Assembly (NCBI RefSeq): GCF_040932005.1
Contig: NZ_CP162414.1
Span: 3,127,501-3,191,500 of the forward strand
Source: Aestuariibius sp. HNIBRBA575
GTDB taxonomy: Bacteria; Pseudomonadota; Alphaproteobacteria; Rhodobacterales; Rhodobacteraceae
DNA length: 64,000 nt
Direction: 5' to 3'
Position numbers and translations under genes: made by a program
Part shown: in pieces, positions 36,591-45,315 of the stretch
Numbering within the stretch: position 1 is the first letter of the stretch
Layout: each line of letters starts with the position of its first letter
The notes under the pieces: generated by a model
What the model was told of the DNA's origin: nothing
Databases searched by the model: none
What the model saw: the letters and a program-made list of their open reading frames with translations, nothing else

Positions 36591-37567
36591 GCTGTTTTCC
36601 CCCGTTGCGTCCAGCTGTCCAGCAGCACCACACCCAACAGGATCATGCCTTTGATCAGGCTTTGCAGATACGGATTGGTGCCCGTCAAAACGAGCCCATT
36701 GATGATGATCCCATAGAGCAACACGCCAAGGATCGTCCCAAGCAGGCGCCCGCGTCCGCCAAACAGGGATGTGCCCCCCAGGATCACGGCTGTGATCGCG
36801 TCAAACTCCAGATAAAGCCCCGACCATGGCTGGCCCGACGACACCCGCCCAACTGTCACGATGGCCGACAGACCGGCCAATGCGCCGGACAGGGCATAGA
36901 TCCAGACAACCGACCGTTCCGGCCTGCGCCCCAACACAAAGGCCGTGTTGAAATTGGCACCCGCAGCGTAAACATTGCGGCCAAATGGCGTGCGATAAAG
37001 CAGGATGCTGAGCGCTACAAACACACAGGCCACAAATGGGATCACAACGGGCATGTTGCCCCAGCTTGTGCCGCCAAGCCAAAGAAAGGTCGGGTCAGAG
37101 ACATTAATTGAGGTCGCATCATAGATCACCAATGCCAGCCCGCGCGCCAACGCAAAGGTCGCCAATGTCACCATAAACGCCGACAATTTCAGCCGTCCGA
37201 TGAAAATACCGTTGATTGTACCGATGGCCATGCCGGCAATGATCACCGCCACAAAGCCGAGAGGGGCGCTTCCGGTTGTGGTCAATGTGATGACCCCAAC
37301 CCCCCCCGCAAAGGCGACGTTTGAACCGACGCTCAGATCAATTCCGCCGGTGAGCATGACAAATGTCATTCCCATCGACACCAAAAACAGAACTGCGATG
37401 GACCGCAGCAGGATGCCGATATTCACCAGCGAATAAAAATTCTCATTGGCAAAGCTGAACCCCAGCGATGCGATGACGATCAATCCAGAAAGCACAAGGT
37501 AGCGGAGCGTCAGGCCGCTCAACGCCTTCTTTGCGGTTGGTGAGGTCGCGGTTGCTATGCTTGTCAT
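36587..37567 (-). CDS. Sugar ABC transporter permease (RbsC type), second permease
   Basis: A 326-residue CUT2-family permease with 8-10 helices and the family signatures GGIDLSVGSNVAFAG and ILGGTSLFGGRGRL. The start at 37567 is taken because an AAAGG site lies 8 bp upstream and the N-terminal extension of a longer frame would be part of the intercistronic hairpin. It pairs with the permease at 38741-39694, so the importer has a heterodimeric channel. Confidence 0.88.
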   Translation of the reverse strand: MTSIATATSPTAKKALSGLTLRYLVLSGLIVIASLGFSFANENFYSLVNIGILLRSIAVLFLVSMGMTFVMLTGGIDLSVGSNVAFAGGVGVITLTTTGSAPLGFVAVIIAGMAIGTINGIFIGRLKLSAFMVTLATFALARGLALVIYDATSINVSDPTFLWLGGTSWGNMPVVIPFVACVFVALSILLYRTPFGRNVYAAGANFNTAFVLGRRPERSVVWIYALSGALAGLSAIVTVGRVSSGQPWSGLYLEFDAITAVILGGTSLFGGRGRLLGTILGVLLYGIIINGLVLTGTNPYLQSLIKGMILLGVVLLDSWTQRGKTA

Positions 37568-37589
37568 GAATTTAGCCTTTATCAAATCT

Positions 37590-37617
37590 GCCGCCGGCAA
37601 GGGAGACTGCCGGCGGC
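37590..37617 (-). other. GC-rich hairpin after the ABC binding-protein gene
   Basis: GCCGCCGGCA (37590-37599) and TGCCGGCGGC (37608-37617) form a 10 bp perfect stem with an 8-nt loop between the binding-protein stop (37627) and the permease start. It is probably a 3'-stabiliser or attenuator. Confidence 0.75.
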
Positions 37618-37626
37618 GATGGCAGT

Positions 37627-38673
37627 TTACTGAACAGAGTCAGGACCAAATTCGAGGTAGCCATGTGCAGCTACATCAAGGGCCTGATCAACGTGGTAAA
37701 CTGTGACATCTTCTGGGAAACCATTCTCAAGTGCTTTGGCATGGTTTGCTTCGGTCAGAACCAGCGGCGTAAAGAAGTCATATAGCTGGTCCAGCTCTTC
37801 GCCTTGGTGGATGCGATAGGCCATCTGCACAAAGTTCCAGCCTTCGCGGGTGCCCGACAACAGAATGTCAGCCATCACATTGCCGTTTTCCATTTGCTGC
37901 ATGATCGGCACGTCACCGTCATAACCATAGAACTGAATGTCGGTGTTGCCAGAATTGGCCGCAATGGCGATCGACGGATACATATAACCGTCGGTAACAC
38001 CTGAAATCGCATCCAGATCCGGGAACTGAGTCAGCCAGTTTTCCGCCAATGTCTGCGCCTTTACTGTGTCCCAATCCGCGGGTTGTTCGGCGACAACTTC
38101 GACATTGTCACAGGCAGAGATCCCTTCCAGGATACCTGCATGACGCGCTTCGCCGGATGGGTTACCGGCCTGCCCCAGCATGATCGCAACCTTGTAGGGT
38201 TCGCCGCCTGACAATGCGCACATCGCCAAACCTTGGTTGCGGCCATTGGTGACATCCCCCAACGTAAAGCTGTAATCGGCGCTATCCATCGGTGAATGCA
38301 CCGCGATCCATGTGATGCCCGCAGCCTGCGCTTGGGCAACAAGAGGTTCAAACGCATCCACGTTGATGGCGTTGACAAACATCACGTCAGGACCTTCGTT
38401 GATCGTGACTTCGGTTTGTTGGATCATTTTTTCCAAGCTGCCTTCGGCAGATAACCAACGTCCGGTGATTTCAATATCTGGGAACGCTTCGTCATAGGCC
38501 GCAATCGCATCCTCAAAGCCAGACAGCCATGCGACGTGATAGGGGGCGACGTGACCGTCATTGATAAACACAATATCCAGCGCATCATCCGCTGCAAAAG
38601 CGGTGCTGCCCATTGTGGCGCCCATTGTGGCGCTCAGTGCGATCCCCAATTTCGTTGCTGATTTTAATGCCAT
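37627..38673 (-). CDS. Sugar ABC transporter substrate-binding protein (type I periplasmic fold)
   Basis: A 348-residue periplasmic binding protein of the RbsB-like type I family. A Sec signal peptide ends around residue 28 (STAFAADD). The mature protein has the two-lobe pattern, with SGFEDAIAAYDEAFPD and PDVMFVNAINVDAFEPLVAQAQAAGI in lobe 1 and DAISGVTDGYMYPSIAIAANSGNTDIQFYGYDGD in lobe 2. A GGAGGATAGAACCA site precedes the ATG. It lies between two permease genes. The ligand is unknown, probably a sugar, polyol or sugar acid. Confidence 0.88.
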   Translation of the reverse strand: MALKSATKLGIALSATMGATMGSTAFAADDALDIVFINDGHVAPYHVAWLSGFEDAIAAYDEAFPDIEITGRWLSAEGSLEKMIQQTEVTINEGPDVMFVNAINVDAFEPLVAQAQAAGITWIAVHSPMDSADYSFTLGDVTNGRNQGLAMCALSGGEPYKVAIMLGQAGNPSGEARHAGILEGISACDNVEVVAEQPADWDTVKAQTLAENWLTQFPDLDAISGVTDGYMYPSIAIAANSGNTDIQFYGYDGDVPIMQQMENGNVMADILLSGTREGWNFVQMAYRIHQGEELDQLYDFFTPLVLTEANHAKALENGFPEDVTVYHVDQALDVAAHGYLEFGPDSVQ

Positions 38674-38740
38674 TGGTTCTATCCTCCATTTTTGAACCGT
38701 TAGGTGGCCATCACAGGCCGTTCGTTTGGTAATATGTGTC

Positions 38741-39694
38741 CTAATGCGCCTCTGATTGTCGTGATTGCCAAAGCAACCAATTCACCCCCAGCGCCGTCAG
38801 AATGACGACCCCCTTGAAAACCTGATGCCAGACGTCTTCGACGTTGAGCAGGTTCAGCGCGTTGTTCACGATCCCGATAAAGGCGATGCCCCACAGAGCC
38901 CCGCCAATGGTGCCGCGCCCGCCCTGGATCAGAGTTCCGCCGATAATGATGGCTGCAATCGCATCCAGCAGCAGCCCGTTGCCATCCAGCCCCGGCTGCA
39001 CAAATCCCATACGAGTCGACAACATGATGCCGGCAAACCCGCTGCACAGACCCGAAAACATGAAAATCCCGATCTTAACGCGATCAACGTTGATGCCCGC
39101 CAGCTTGGCGTTTTCTTCGCTATTGCCGATCGCAATGATCGCCGCACCAATGCGGGTGTGATTGTAAACCACATAGGCCGCAGCACACAGGCCGAGCAAA
39201 AATAGAAAAGACAGGTAAATCCCCAGCACCTTGTGAGAGCCTGCGAATTGGAAAAAGCCCCCCATCAGGAAAATCTGCTGGCCGCGCGGGATGACCAGCC
39301 CGGACAATCCCTGCGCCATGAACAACGCCGACAAAGTGACGATGAATGCGGGCAGTTTCAGTTTGGCCACCAGAACCCCGATTAAGCCTCCCATGGTCAA
39401 CGACGCTGCGATCACAGCGAGAATGCCAATGCCCACGCCGCCGGTCAGGCCAAAAAACACCCCCAGCAAGACAGCAAAAAACACCGATGCCATGCCCATC
39501 GACAGATCGATGTTTCCCGACACGATGACAAAAAACTGTCCCAGTGCGATCAAACCAATTGGCACGACCTGACGCGAAATCGCCGACATGTTGTCGAGGC
39601 TCAGAAACCGCGGGCTGATCAGAAAGAAGATCAAACAGCACACCAATGTCACAACAATAATATTGCGTTCGCGCAGTATTTTCCCAACGTTCAA
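38741..39694 (-). CDS. Sugar ABC transporter permease (RbsC type), first permease
   Basis: A 317-residue CUT2-family permease with GNIDLSMGMASVFFAV near residue 60 and the EENAKLAGI motif in the cytoplasmic coupling region. It is the first gene of a five-gene leftward operon (permease, binding protein, permease, ATPase, aldehyde dehydrogenase). The start appears to be TTG at 39694, with GGGAGAGAGATC before it. A GntR-type palindrome ends only 31 bp upstream of the start, so the regulator would block the promoter or early elongation. Confidence 0.88.
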   Translation of the reverse strand: MNVGKILRERNIIVVTLVCCLIFFLISPRFLSLDNMSAISRQVVPIGLIALGQFFVIVSGNIDLSMGMASVFFAVLLGVFFGLTGGVGIGILAVIAASLTMGGLIGVLVAKLKLPAFIVTLSALFMAQGLSGLVIPRGQQIFLMGGFFQFAGSHKVLGIYLSFLFLLGLCAAAYVVYNHTRIGAAIIAIGNSEENAKLAGINVDRVKIGIFMFSGLCSGFAGIMLSTRMGFVQPGLDGNGLLLDAIAAIIIGGTLIQGGRGTIGGALWGIAFIGIVNNALNLLNVEDVWHQVFKGVVILTALGVNWLLWQSRQSEAH

Positions 39695-39710
39695 GATCTC
39701 TCTCCCTTAA

Positions 39711-39725
39711 TTTGGTCGGACCAAA
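39711..39725. promoter_or_regulatory. GntR operator, copy 2 (ABC operon, proximal)
   Basis: TTTGGTCGGACCAAA is identical to the site at 32802-32816. It sits 17-31 bp upstream of the ABC permease start, so it lies at or downstream of the likely transcription start. Confidence 0.8.
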
Positions 39726-39783
39726 CTAGTTATTTGTGGCCATAAACGCACGTATCAGTCAAGCATTAATCAAAAGATATATG

Positions 39784-39798
39784 TTTAGTCGGACTAAA
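39784..39798. promoter_or_regulatory. GntR operator, copy 3 (ABC operon, distal)
   Basis: TTTAGTC-G-GACTAAA is a perfect palindrome differing from the other copies by one symmetric base pair. Its centre is 73 bp (close to seven helical turns) from the proximal copy, which would allow looping across the promoter. It abuts the stop codon of the upstream GMC gene. Confidence 0.72.
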
Positions 39799-39799
39799 A

Positions 39800-41416
39800 T
39801 TACAAAACGCCAAGGACCAGATCGGCGCAGCGATCCCCTAAGACCATTGCCGGGGCATTTGTATTTCCAGCAGGAATGTCAGGAACGGCGGACATATCGC
39901 ACACGCGCAACCCTTGGATTGTGCGCACGCGCATCCGCGCATCCAGCACCGCCATGTCGTCACCATCCGCGCCCATTCGGGCCGTGCCCACAGGGTGATA
40001 GTTTGTTTTGACGACCTTGCGACAATGCGCAGCCAAACCCGCATCAGACATATCCAACGGGGCGACCACCTCTTTGATTCGGCTGGCCAGCGGTTGGGTG
40101 TCCATGGTCTGGCGGAAATACCGCAATCCTGCGATCATCGCGTCCATATCCGACTGTTCCTTTAGGAAGTTCGGCGAAATCAGCGGCATCGCGGATGGGT
40201 CGGCTGAGGCAAGTCGCACCTCGCCGGTTGAGTCAGGTTTCAACAGCACCATCTGGATGGACATGCCATGTCCATCGCCGATCCGCTTTAGCCAATCGTC
40301 GTCCAGATACATCACGGGGATGCAATACGCTTCGTGGGTCGGGGGGGCTTCGGGGTTTGTCGGGTTCACGAAACACGCGGCTTCTAGCCCGGTTGTGGTG
40401 ATCCGCCCGCGCCGAAACAATTTGAACTCAAGCCCATTGCGCAGCATATTCCAGCCACGATCCTGTCCGTAATATCCATAGGGGCCATTGGCGCGCGCAA
40501 CCACCGACACGTCTGGGTGATCCTTTAGGTTCTGACCAACCCCCGGCAAATCAGCAACGACCTCAATCCCGTGTTCAGCCAAATGATCCGCAGGTCCAAT
40601 CCCAGACAGCATCAGAATTTTGGGTGTGATAAACGCGCCAGCGGACAGGATGACTTCGCCTTGGCAGCGCACCTCATGCAGGCCGGTTTTGTCGCGATAT
40701 ACCACCCCAACCGCGCGGTTGTTTTCGATGATGATCCGCTGGACTTCGGCCTCAAGGCGGATGGTCAGGTTTGGATTGTCTTTGAGCGGATCCAAAAAGG
40801 CATATGCCGCCGAAACGCGCTGACCTTTGTTATAGGTGAACTGAAAAAAACCCGCGCCGCGCTGGGAAACCCCATTAAAATCGGGATTAAAAGGTTCGCC
40901 CTGGGCCTGCAAAGCCTGCACAAACCACCGGGCAATATCGTCAATATACCCCGGATCAGACACGGTGAGCTTGCCGTCTGCCCCATGCAAATCATCGTTA
41001 AACTTTTGGTTCCCCTCAAGACGTTTGAAATGCGGCAGCACATCATCCCAGCCCCAGCCGATTGCATCATTGTTGCCCCGCAACACGTCATTCCAATCGT
41101 CATAATCCGAAGGACGCCCCCGGACATAGGCCTGACCGTTTACACTGGACCCGCCGCCCAGAACATTGCCCTGTGGAATTTCGGACCGACGACCGTCCAA
41201 ATGGGCCTGCGGTTCAGACAGGTGCGTCTTAAAGAACTTGGAACCGTTTTTGAGCAGTTTGAACACGCCGGGCGGCATATCCAACAGCGGATGGCGATGA
41301 TGATGCCCCGCCTCTAGCAACAGAACACGCCCGCCCCCATCTTCGACCAGACGTGACGTGGCAACGCTGCCGGCGGATCCACCACCAATGACGATATGAT
41401 CAAACGTTTCGTTCAT
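39800..41416 (-). CDS. GMC-family flavin alcohol dehydrogenase
   Basis: A 538-residue choline-dehydrogenase-like FAD enzyme. The FAD motif is VIGGGSAGSVATSRLVEDGG at the start, GGGSSVNGQAYVRG follows, and the catalytic histidine is in NYHPVGTARMG near the C-terminus. It is about the same size as the xsc-linked GMC gene but clearly different in sequence. It is the last gene of an operon with an IdnD-like dehydrogenase, an SDR and a solute-binding-like protein, so it probably oxidises an alcohol group of the same unknown substrate. A GGAG site precedes the ATG. Confidence 0.87.
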   Translation of the reverse strand: MNETFDHIVIGGGSAGSVATSRLVEDGGGRVLLLEAGHHHRHPLLDMPPGVFKLLKNGSKFFKTHLSEPQAHLDGRRSEIPQGNVLGGGSSVNGQAYVRGRPSDYDDWNDVLRGNNDAIGWGWDDVLPHFKRLEGNQKFNDDLHGADGKLTVSDPGYIDDIARWFVQALQAQGEPFNPDFNGVSQRGAGFFQFTYNKGQRVSAAYAFLDPLKDNPNLTIRLEAEVQRIIIENNRAVGVVYRDKTGLHEVRCQGEVILSAGAFITPKILMLSGIGPADHLAEHGIEVVADLPGVGQNLKDHPDVSVVARANGPYGYYGQDRGWNMLRNGLEFKLFRRGRITTTGLEAACFVNPTNPEAPPTHEAYCIPVMYLDDDWLKRIGDGHGMSIQMVLLKPDSTGEVRLASADPSAMPLISPNFLKEQSDMDAMIAGLRYFRQTMDTQPLASRIKEVVAPLDMSDAGLAAHCRKVVKTNYHPVGTARMGADGDDMAVLDARMRVRTIQGLRVCDMSAVPDIPAGNTNAPAMVLGDRCADLVLGVL

Positions 41417-41449
41417 CTTTCACTCCTTTGATGGGTTCAGCATCACGGG

Positions 41450-42478
41450 TTAGACGTCACCTCCTAGAAGGATAATCTTTCCGAACGCCTTGCCACTGGC
41501 CATCAGTTCAAGCGCATCACCCGTCTGTTCCAACGGAAATTCCTGCGCGGTTAAAACGTCGAAATCGACCTGCCCCGCTTCGATCAATTGCACGGCTTCT
41601 TCGAATTCACGGTTGAACTGAAACGATCCAAACACTTCGATCTCTTTCAGCATGATCTGGTTCAAATTGACCTGAGCGTCGCGCAGTTGAATGTTGCTGA
41701 GGATCGATACCCGCCCCTTTGGACGCACGGCCATCAGCGCCATGTTAAAGGCCGGGATCGCGCCGCTTGCCTCAATCACCACGTCAAATTGTCGATGTAG
41801 ATCGGCCTGATCAAATTCACCGATCACCAGCCCCTGTTGCGCACCTGCCAAACGCGCCACGTCGACCGCCCCTTGGCGAAGATCCGTCGCTGTCACAACA
41901 GCGCCACGCGCCGCCGCACCCGCAATCGCCAACAGCCCCATTGGGCCACATCCCGTCACCAGAACGGTCTGACCCTTTGTGACACCCCCTTTGTTCAGGG
42001 AATGCAGCGCACAGGCCATGGGTTCTGCAAATGTCAGATGGCGTGGGTCAACATGTTTGGCCACAGGTCGACAACAACGCGCCGGATGATCAATCACATC
42101 GCGGAAAAACCCATCCAGATGCGGAACAGTTGTGGCCGAACCGGGGAATTTTTTGGCGGTGCACAGGTTTTCTTCGCCGCGCAGGCATGGCGCACAGGTC
42201 TGGCAATTCATGATCGGGTTCAGCGCAACCAACTGTCCGACGTCCAGATCGCTACCATTTGAATCTGTGACATATGCGCAGGCTTCGTGCCCCAAGGTCA
42301 CAGGATTTTGTAGCAAAAAACCCGCATTCGAAAATTGCGAATAGTAATGCAAATCTGTGCCACACAGGCTCGCTACGGCGAGTTTCAGGCGCACATGACC
42401 ATCCGCGATGCGGGTTGATTCAGGTTGCTTTGCTGTTTGAATGGCCTGCGCGGCGGTCAGTTTGGTTTCAATCCCCAT
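41450..42478 (-). CDS. Zinc-dependent dehydrogenase, L-idonate 5-dehydrogenase (IdnD)-like
   Basis: A 342-residue MDR-family enzyme. Catalytic zinc ligands are in LCGTDLHYY and LGHEACAYV, structural cysteines in CQTCAPCLRGEENLC, and the NAD(P) motif is GCGPMG (about residues 176-181). The LHYY...NAGFLLQNPVTLGHE arrangement resembles IdnD and sorbitol dehydrogenases, which oxidise a secondary alcohol next to a sugar-acid carbon. It starts 2 bp after the SDR stop. A sugar-acid or polyol substrate is likely, but CoA-thioester genes next door make the route unclear. Confidence 0.83.
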   Translation of the reverse strand: MGIETKLTAAQAIQTAKQPESTRIADGHVRLKLAVASLCGTDLHYYSQFSNAGFLLQNPVTLGHEACAYVTDSNGSDLDVGQLVALNPIMNCQTCAPCLRGEENLCTAKKFPGSATTVPHLDGFFRDVIDHPARCCRPVAKHVDPRHLTFAEPMACALHSLNKGGVTKGQTVLVTGCGPMGLLAIAGAAARGAVVTATDLRQGAVDVARLAGAQQGLVIGEFDQADLHRQFDVVIEASGAIPAFNMALMAVRPKGRVSILSNIQLRDAQVNLNQIMLKEIEVFGSFQFNREFEEAVQLIEAGQVDFDVLTAQEFPLEQTGDALELMASGKAFGKIILLGGDV

Positions 42479-42480
42479 GA

Positions 42481-43197
42481 TCAGAACCCCACCGCATATC
42501 CGCCATCAACCGGCAGGTTTACACCATTCACATAGGCCGCTTGATCCGAAGCAAGGTAAAACACCGCATTGGCGACATCTGCTGGCGTGCCAAAACGATG
42601 CCCCGGAATGCGGTTTTCGATTTTGTCACGTCGTGCCGGATCTTTGGCCAGAACGGCGCGGGTCATATCCGTGTCAATGAAACCGGGGCTAACGGCGTTG
42701 CAACGGATGCCAAACGTGGCCGCGTCCACCGCGACCGACCGGGTCAGTCCCACAACAGCCGTTTTCGCCGTCACATAAGCCGCCGCTGAAGGGAGCGCCA
42801 TAATCCCCCCCATCGATGCGATATTCACAATTGCACCACCCGTGTCGCGATGCAGCGAAACATAACGACCGCATCCCGCAAACATCGCCCGGACATTCAC
42901 ATCCAGAACCGTGTCGAATTCATCTGGGCGCACATCCCAGATCGGTTTTTTCAAATGCACGCCGGCATTGTTGACCAGCACGCTGATCGGGCCCGCTTTG
43001 GCATATATGTCGGTCAGATAGGTTGCGTCGCGATCTGATGCGATGTCGCATTCCACGAAATGCGCCTGTGATCCCAGCGTATCAATGTCACCCCTGCTGC
43101 GTGCAACGACATAGGTTTCAAACCCCGCCTCAATGAACTTTTGACTTTGACGAAGCCCGAGGCCTTTGTTGCCTCCGGTGATGACGGCGACTGGCAT
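42481..43197 (-). CDS. SDR-family dehydrogenase (gluconate 5-dehydrogenase/FabG-like)
   Basis: A 238-residue classical short-chain dehydrogenase with TGGNKGLGLRQSQ (about residues 7-19), NNAG, active-site serine in NIASMGG, YVTAK, and a C-terminal NLPVDGGY. Its ATG directly follows the TAA of the solute-binding-like gene with no spacer, so translation is coupled. Pairs of IdnD-like and SDR genes are typical for ketogluconate-type interconversions. The exact substrate is unknown. Confidence 0.83.
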   Translation of the reverse strand: MPVAVITGGNKGLGLRQSQKFIEAGFETYVVARSRGDIDTLGSQAHFVECDIASDRDATYLTDIYAKAGPISVLVNNAGVHLKKPIWDVRPDEFDTVLDVNVRAMFAGCGRYVSLHRDTGGAIVNIASMGGIMALPSAAAYVTAKTAVVGLTRSVAVDAATFGIRCNAVSPGFIDTDMTRAVLAKDPARRDKIENRIPGHRFGTPADVANAVFYLASDQAAYVNGVNLPVDGGYAVGF

Positions 43198-44319
43198 TTA
43201 TAATGTTCCTTTGCGGTGATGGCGATACAAGGCGTTCAACGTGTTCAAAAACGTTTCGATGGGGATGTTGCGACGAAAGAAATCCGGCATGACGGCACAG
43301 ACATCGTCGACAAACCCCAGAAACCAGACGTCGCGTGGCCGGGTCCAGGCGTTGTCGATCGTGTGAAATCCATTGTCGAAAAACAAAGAAACCTCTGGGT
43401 TTTTCGCCTGTTCGATCCATGTGCGCCGATTGGCAGGTTGGCCGTTATTGGCCAAATACACCCCCGATTGCACAGATTGCGACGTGATCCATTGCGCAAA
43501 GGCGATGGATGTTTCTGGCGTGGCGGTTTTGGCTGACACCCCAATCCCCGCGCCCCCCAAAATGGCGCGTGGCACGTCAAAACCAGCGCAGATTGGCAAA
43601 TCAAAGTAGCTCAGACGGTGGTCGCGAAACCCGGCCCGGGCATAATTCACATAGCCGAACAAACATGGCGAACAGGCAAATTCATCCCCTGTCGACAATG
43701 TTTCCAGAACCTTTATCGGGTTCATATCGACCTGCTCATCCGGTCCAAGATTATAGAGCGCCCGCAACACGCCCAGCGCGTAATGCCCGTTATCCGGGGT
43801 CACAAACAGATCTGGCGATCGGGGCAAATCCGCCCCTCCGCGTCCTGCGACAAGGGTCAGCATCATATCAAACGCATCAACAGGCAGCAGCGGCGTGAGT
43901 GTTCGAAACCGGGTGGCGTCCGCACCGGTCAAAGCGTCCCATGTTTTGGGCAACTCAGTCGCTAAATCCGGTCGGCACACAGCCATTTGGCACGCTGCAT
44001 CCAGCGCATAGGCCCAACAGCGATCCTTCCAGATATAGCTTTCTTCGGAACCGCCCAAGGATGTGCCCCGCCCCGGTTCATAGGGCAACGGCAACAGCGC
44101 ACCTGTTTCTGCGATCTGCCCCACATGCGGGTGATCCAAAACGATGAAATCATATGTTTCAGCCAATTCGACGATCGGCGCATCAGCAAAGGCCTGAAGC
44201 GACCGTTTATCCCAGTCGATCTGAACCCCAGTTTGCGCGCCATACGCCTGAGACGCTGCAACCACACAATCGTAGCCGCGCGGATGGTCCCACGTCATGC
44301 CTTTTAACGTCGCAGCCAC
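43198..44319 (-). CDS. Solute-binding-protein-like protein lacking a signal peptide
   Basis: A 373-residue protein with the look of family 1 extracellular solute-binding proteins: LKGMTWDHPRGYDCVVAASQAYG at the start, a 'VELAETYDFIVLDHPHVG' segment, PLLPVDAFDM..LTLVAGRGG, and SIAFAQWITSQSVQSGVYLANNGQPANRRTW. The start is GTG at 44319, because an ideal AAAGGAGGAGCG site lies just before it. Upstream in-frame ATGs lack such a site. With this start no export signal exists, so the protein should be cytosolic. No cognate permease is adjacent; it is first in an operon with three dehydrogenases. A ligand-sensing or enzyme role is possible, but the function is unknown. Confidence 0.7.
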   Translation of the reverse strand: MAATLKGMTWDHPRGYDCVVAASQAYGAQTGVQIDWDKRSLQAFADAPIVELAETYDFIVLDHPHVGQIAETGALLPLPYEPGRGTSLGGSEESYIWKDRCWAYALDAACQMAVCRPDLATELPKTWDALTGADATRFRTLTPLLPVDAFDMMLTLVAGRGGADLPRSPDLFVTPDNGHYALGVLRALYNLGPDEQVDMNPIKVLETLSTGDEFACSPCLFGYVNYARAGFRDHRLSYFDLPICAGFDVPRAILGGAGIGVSAKTATPETSIAFAQWITSQSVQSGVYLANNGQPANRRTWIEQAKNPEVSLFFDNGFHTIDNAWTRPRDVWFLGFVDDVCAVMPDFFRRNIPIETFLNTLNALYRHHRKGTL

Positions 44320-44381
44320 AATTCGCTCCTCCTTTGTCGGCTCTTTATGGCGCGGCGCAATCTTCATTTGCAAGTATAAAA

Positions 44382-44396
44382 ATAATTTTGAATTAT
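44382..44396. promoter_or_regulatory. AT-rich palindrome in divergent promoter region, candidate IclR operator
   Basis: ATAATT-TTG-AATTAT is a perfect 6+6 palindrome in the 195 bp between the solute-binding-like operon and the enoyl-CoA hydratase operon. IclR-family operators are often palindromes of about 15 bp, and an IclR gene is the second gene of the rightward operon. No clear -35/-10 pair was identified in the rest of the gap. Confidence 0.45.
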
Positions 44397-44514
44397 GAAA
44401 ATGCCGTGCTACTGAGATAAAGACAGCCAAAAAAGCCGTCGCAACCGCAGGGATCAAACGCCTCTGTTGAGGGTTTGAAAAACCGGGGAAACGGCAATTG
44501 CAAAGGAAAAACCC

Positions 44515-45285
44515 GTGGGAAAATCAGACGCTATGTCGGACAATGTTGATGGCACAGAAAGCGGGATCGTCTGGATCGAACAATCCGGACCTATTGCAGA
44601 GCTCATCCTTGATCGCCCGAGCAAACATAACGCCCTGACCCCATCAATGTATCGCGACATTGCGCGTTGCTGTGCGCAGATCAACGGGGATGATAGCATC
44701 CATGTTGTCATAATCCGGGGCGCTGGCGATCGCGCCTTTTGTGCGGGATCAGACGTCAAGGCGCTGACGGGTTACGCGGATTTCTGGGCCTGGCGCAACC
44801 GAGAGGATTATATCCCCCCTATCCTGTCACTGCGAAAACCCGCCATCGCCGCCGTAAAGGGATGGGCGCTTGGGGGTGGGCTTGAAATTGCGCTGGCCTG
44901 CGATTTGCGTGTTGTTGCCAAATCTGCCGTATTTAGCGCCCCCGAAGTTGCACTGGGTTGGAACGGCGCGGGCGGTGCTGCGCAACATTTGACCCGGATG
45001 TGTGGATACGGTCAGGCGATGCGGTTGCTATTGACCGGTGAACGGTTTGATGCAACCGAGGCAGACCGCATTGGAATGGTGGAATATCTGGTCGAAGATG
45101 GCGCCGAATTGACCACAGCCAGACAAATCGCCCAGACCATCGCAACGCATTCCTCCGTGGCTACCCAAGCCGTAAAAGCTGCGGTACGATCCGCGCTGGA
45201 TGTGACTGTTGCGCAAGGCTTAAAATATGAAAACGAACTTATGTCGTTGTGTTTTGCCAAAGTCGAACAAGGCAAAGACCGCTAA
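44515..45285 (+). CDS. Enoyl-CoA hydratase/isomerase (crotonase family)
   Basis: A 256-residue crotonase-fold enzyme acting on a CoA thioester. Both glutamates used by hydratases are present (E124 in GGGLEIALACD and E144 in SAPEVALGW), and the oxyanion-hole motif is FCAGSDVKAL near residue 78. The start is GTG at 44515 with AAAGGA upstream; an ATG six codons later is an alternative. It heads a rightward operon with an IclR regulator and two CoA-transferases, so it probably hydrates (or dehydrates) the CoA ester formed by them. Confidence 0.87.
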   Translation: MGKSDAMSDNVDGTESGIVWIEQSGPIAELILDRPSKHNALTPSMYRDIARCCAQINGDDSIHVVIIRGAGDRAFCAGSDVKALTGYADFWAWRNREDYIPPILSLRKPAIAAVKGWALGGGLEIALACDLRVVAKSAVFSAPEVALGWNGAGGAAQHLTRMCGYGQAMRLLLTGERFDATEADRIGMVEYLVEDGAELTTARQIAQTIATHSSVATQAVKAAVRSALDVTVAQGLKYENELMSLCFAKVEQGKDR

Positions 45286-45315
45286 GCGCGGCTGAGACAT
45301 AGGATACGTTAGGTT

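Noticed and set aside
44320..44457. N-terminal extension of the solute-binding-like gene with a hydrophobic stretch resembling a signal peptide
   Set aside because: The extra in-frame ATGs lack ribosome-binding sites, and the extension crosses the palindrome and AT-rich promoter region. The GTG at 44319 has an ideal site. Kept as an open alternative only.
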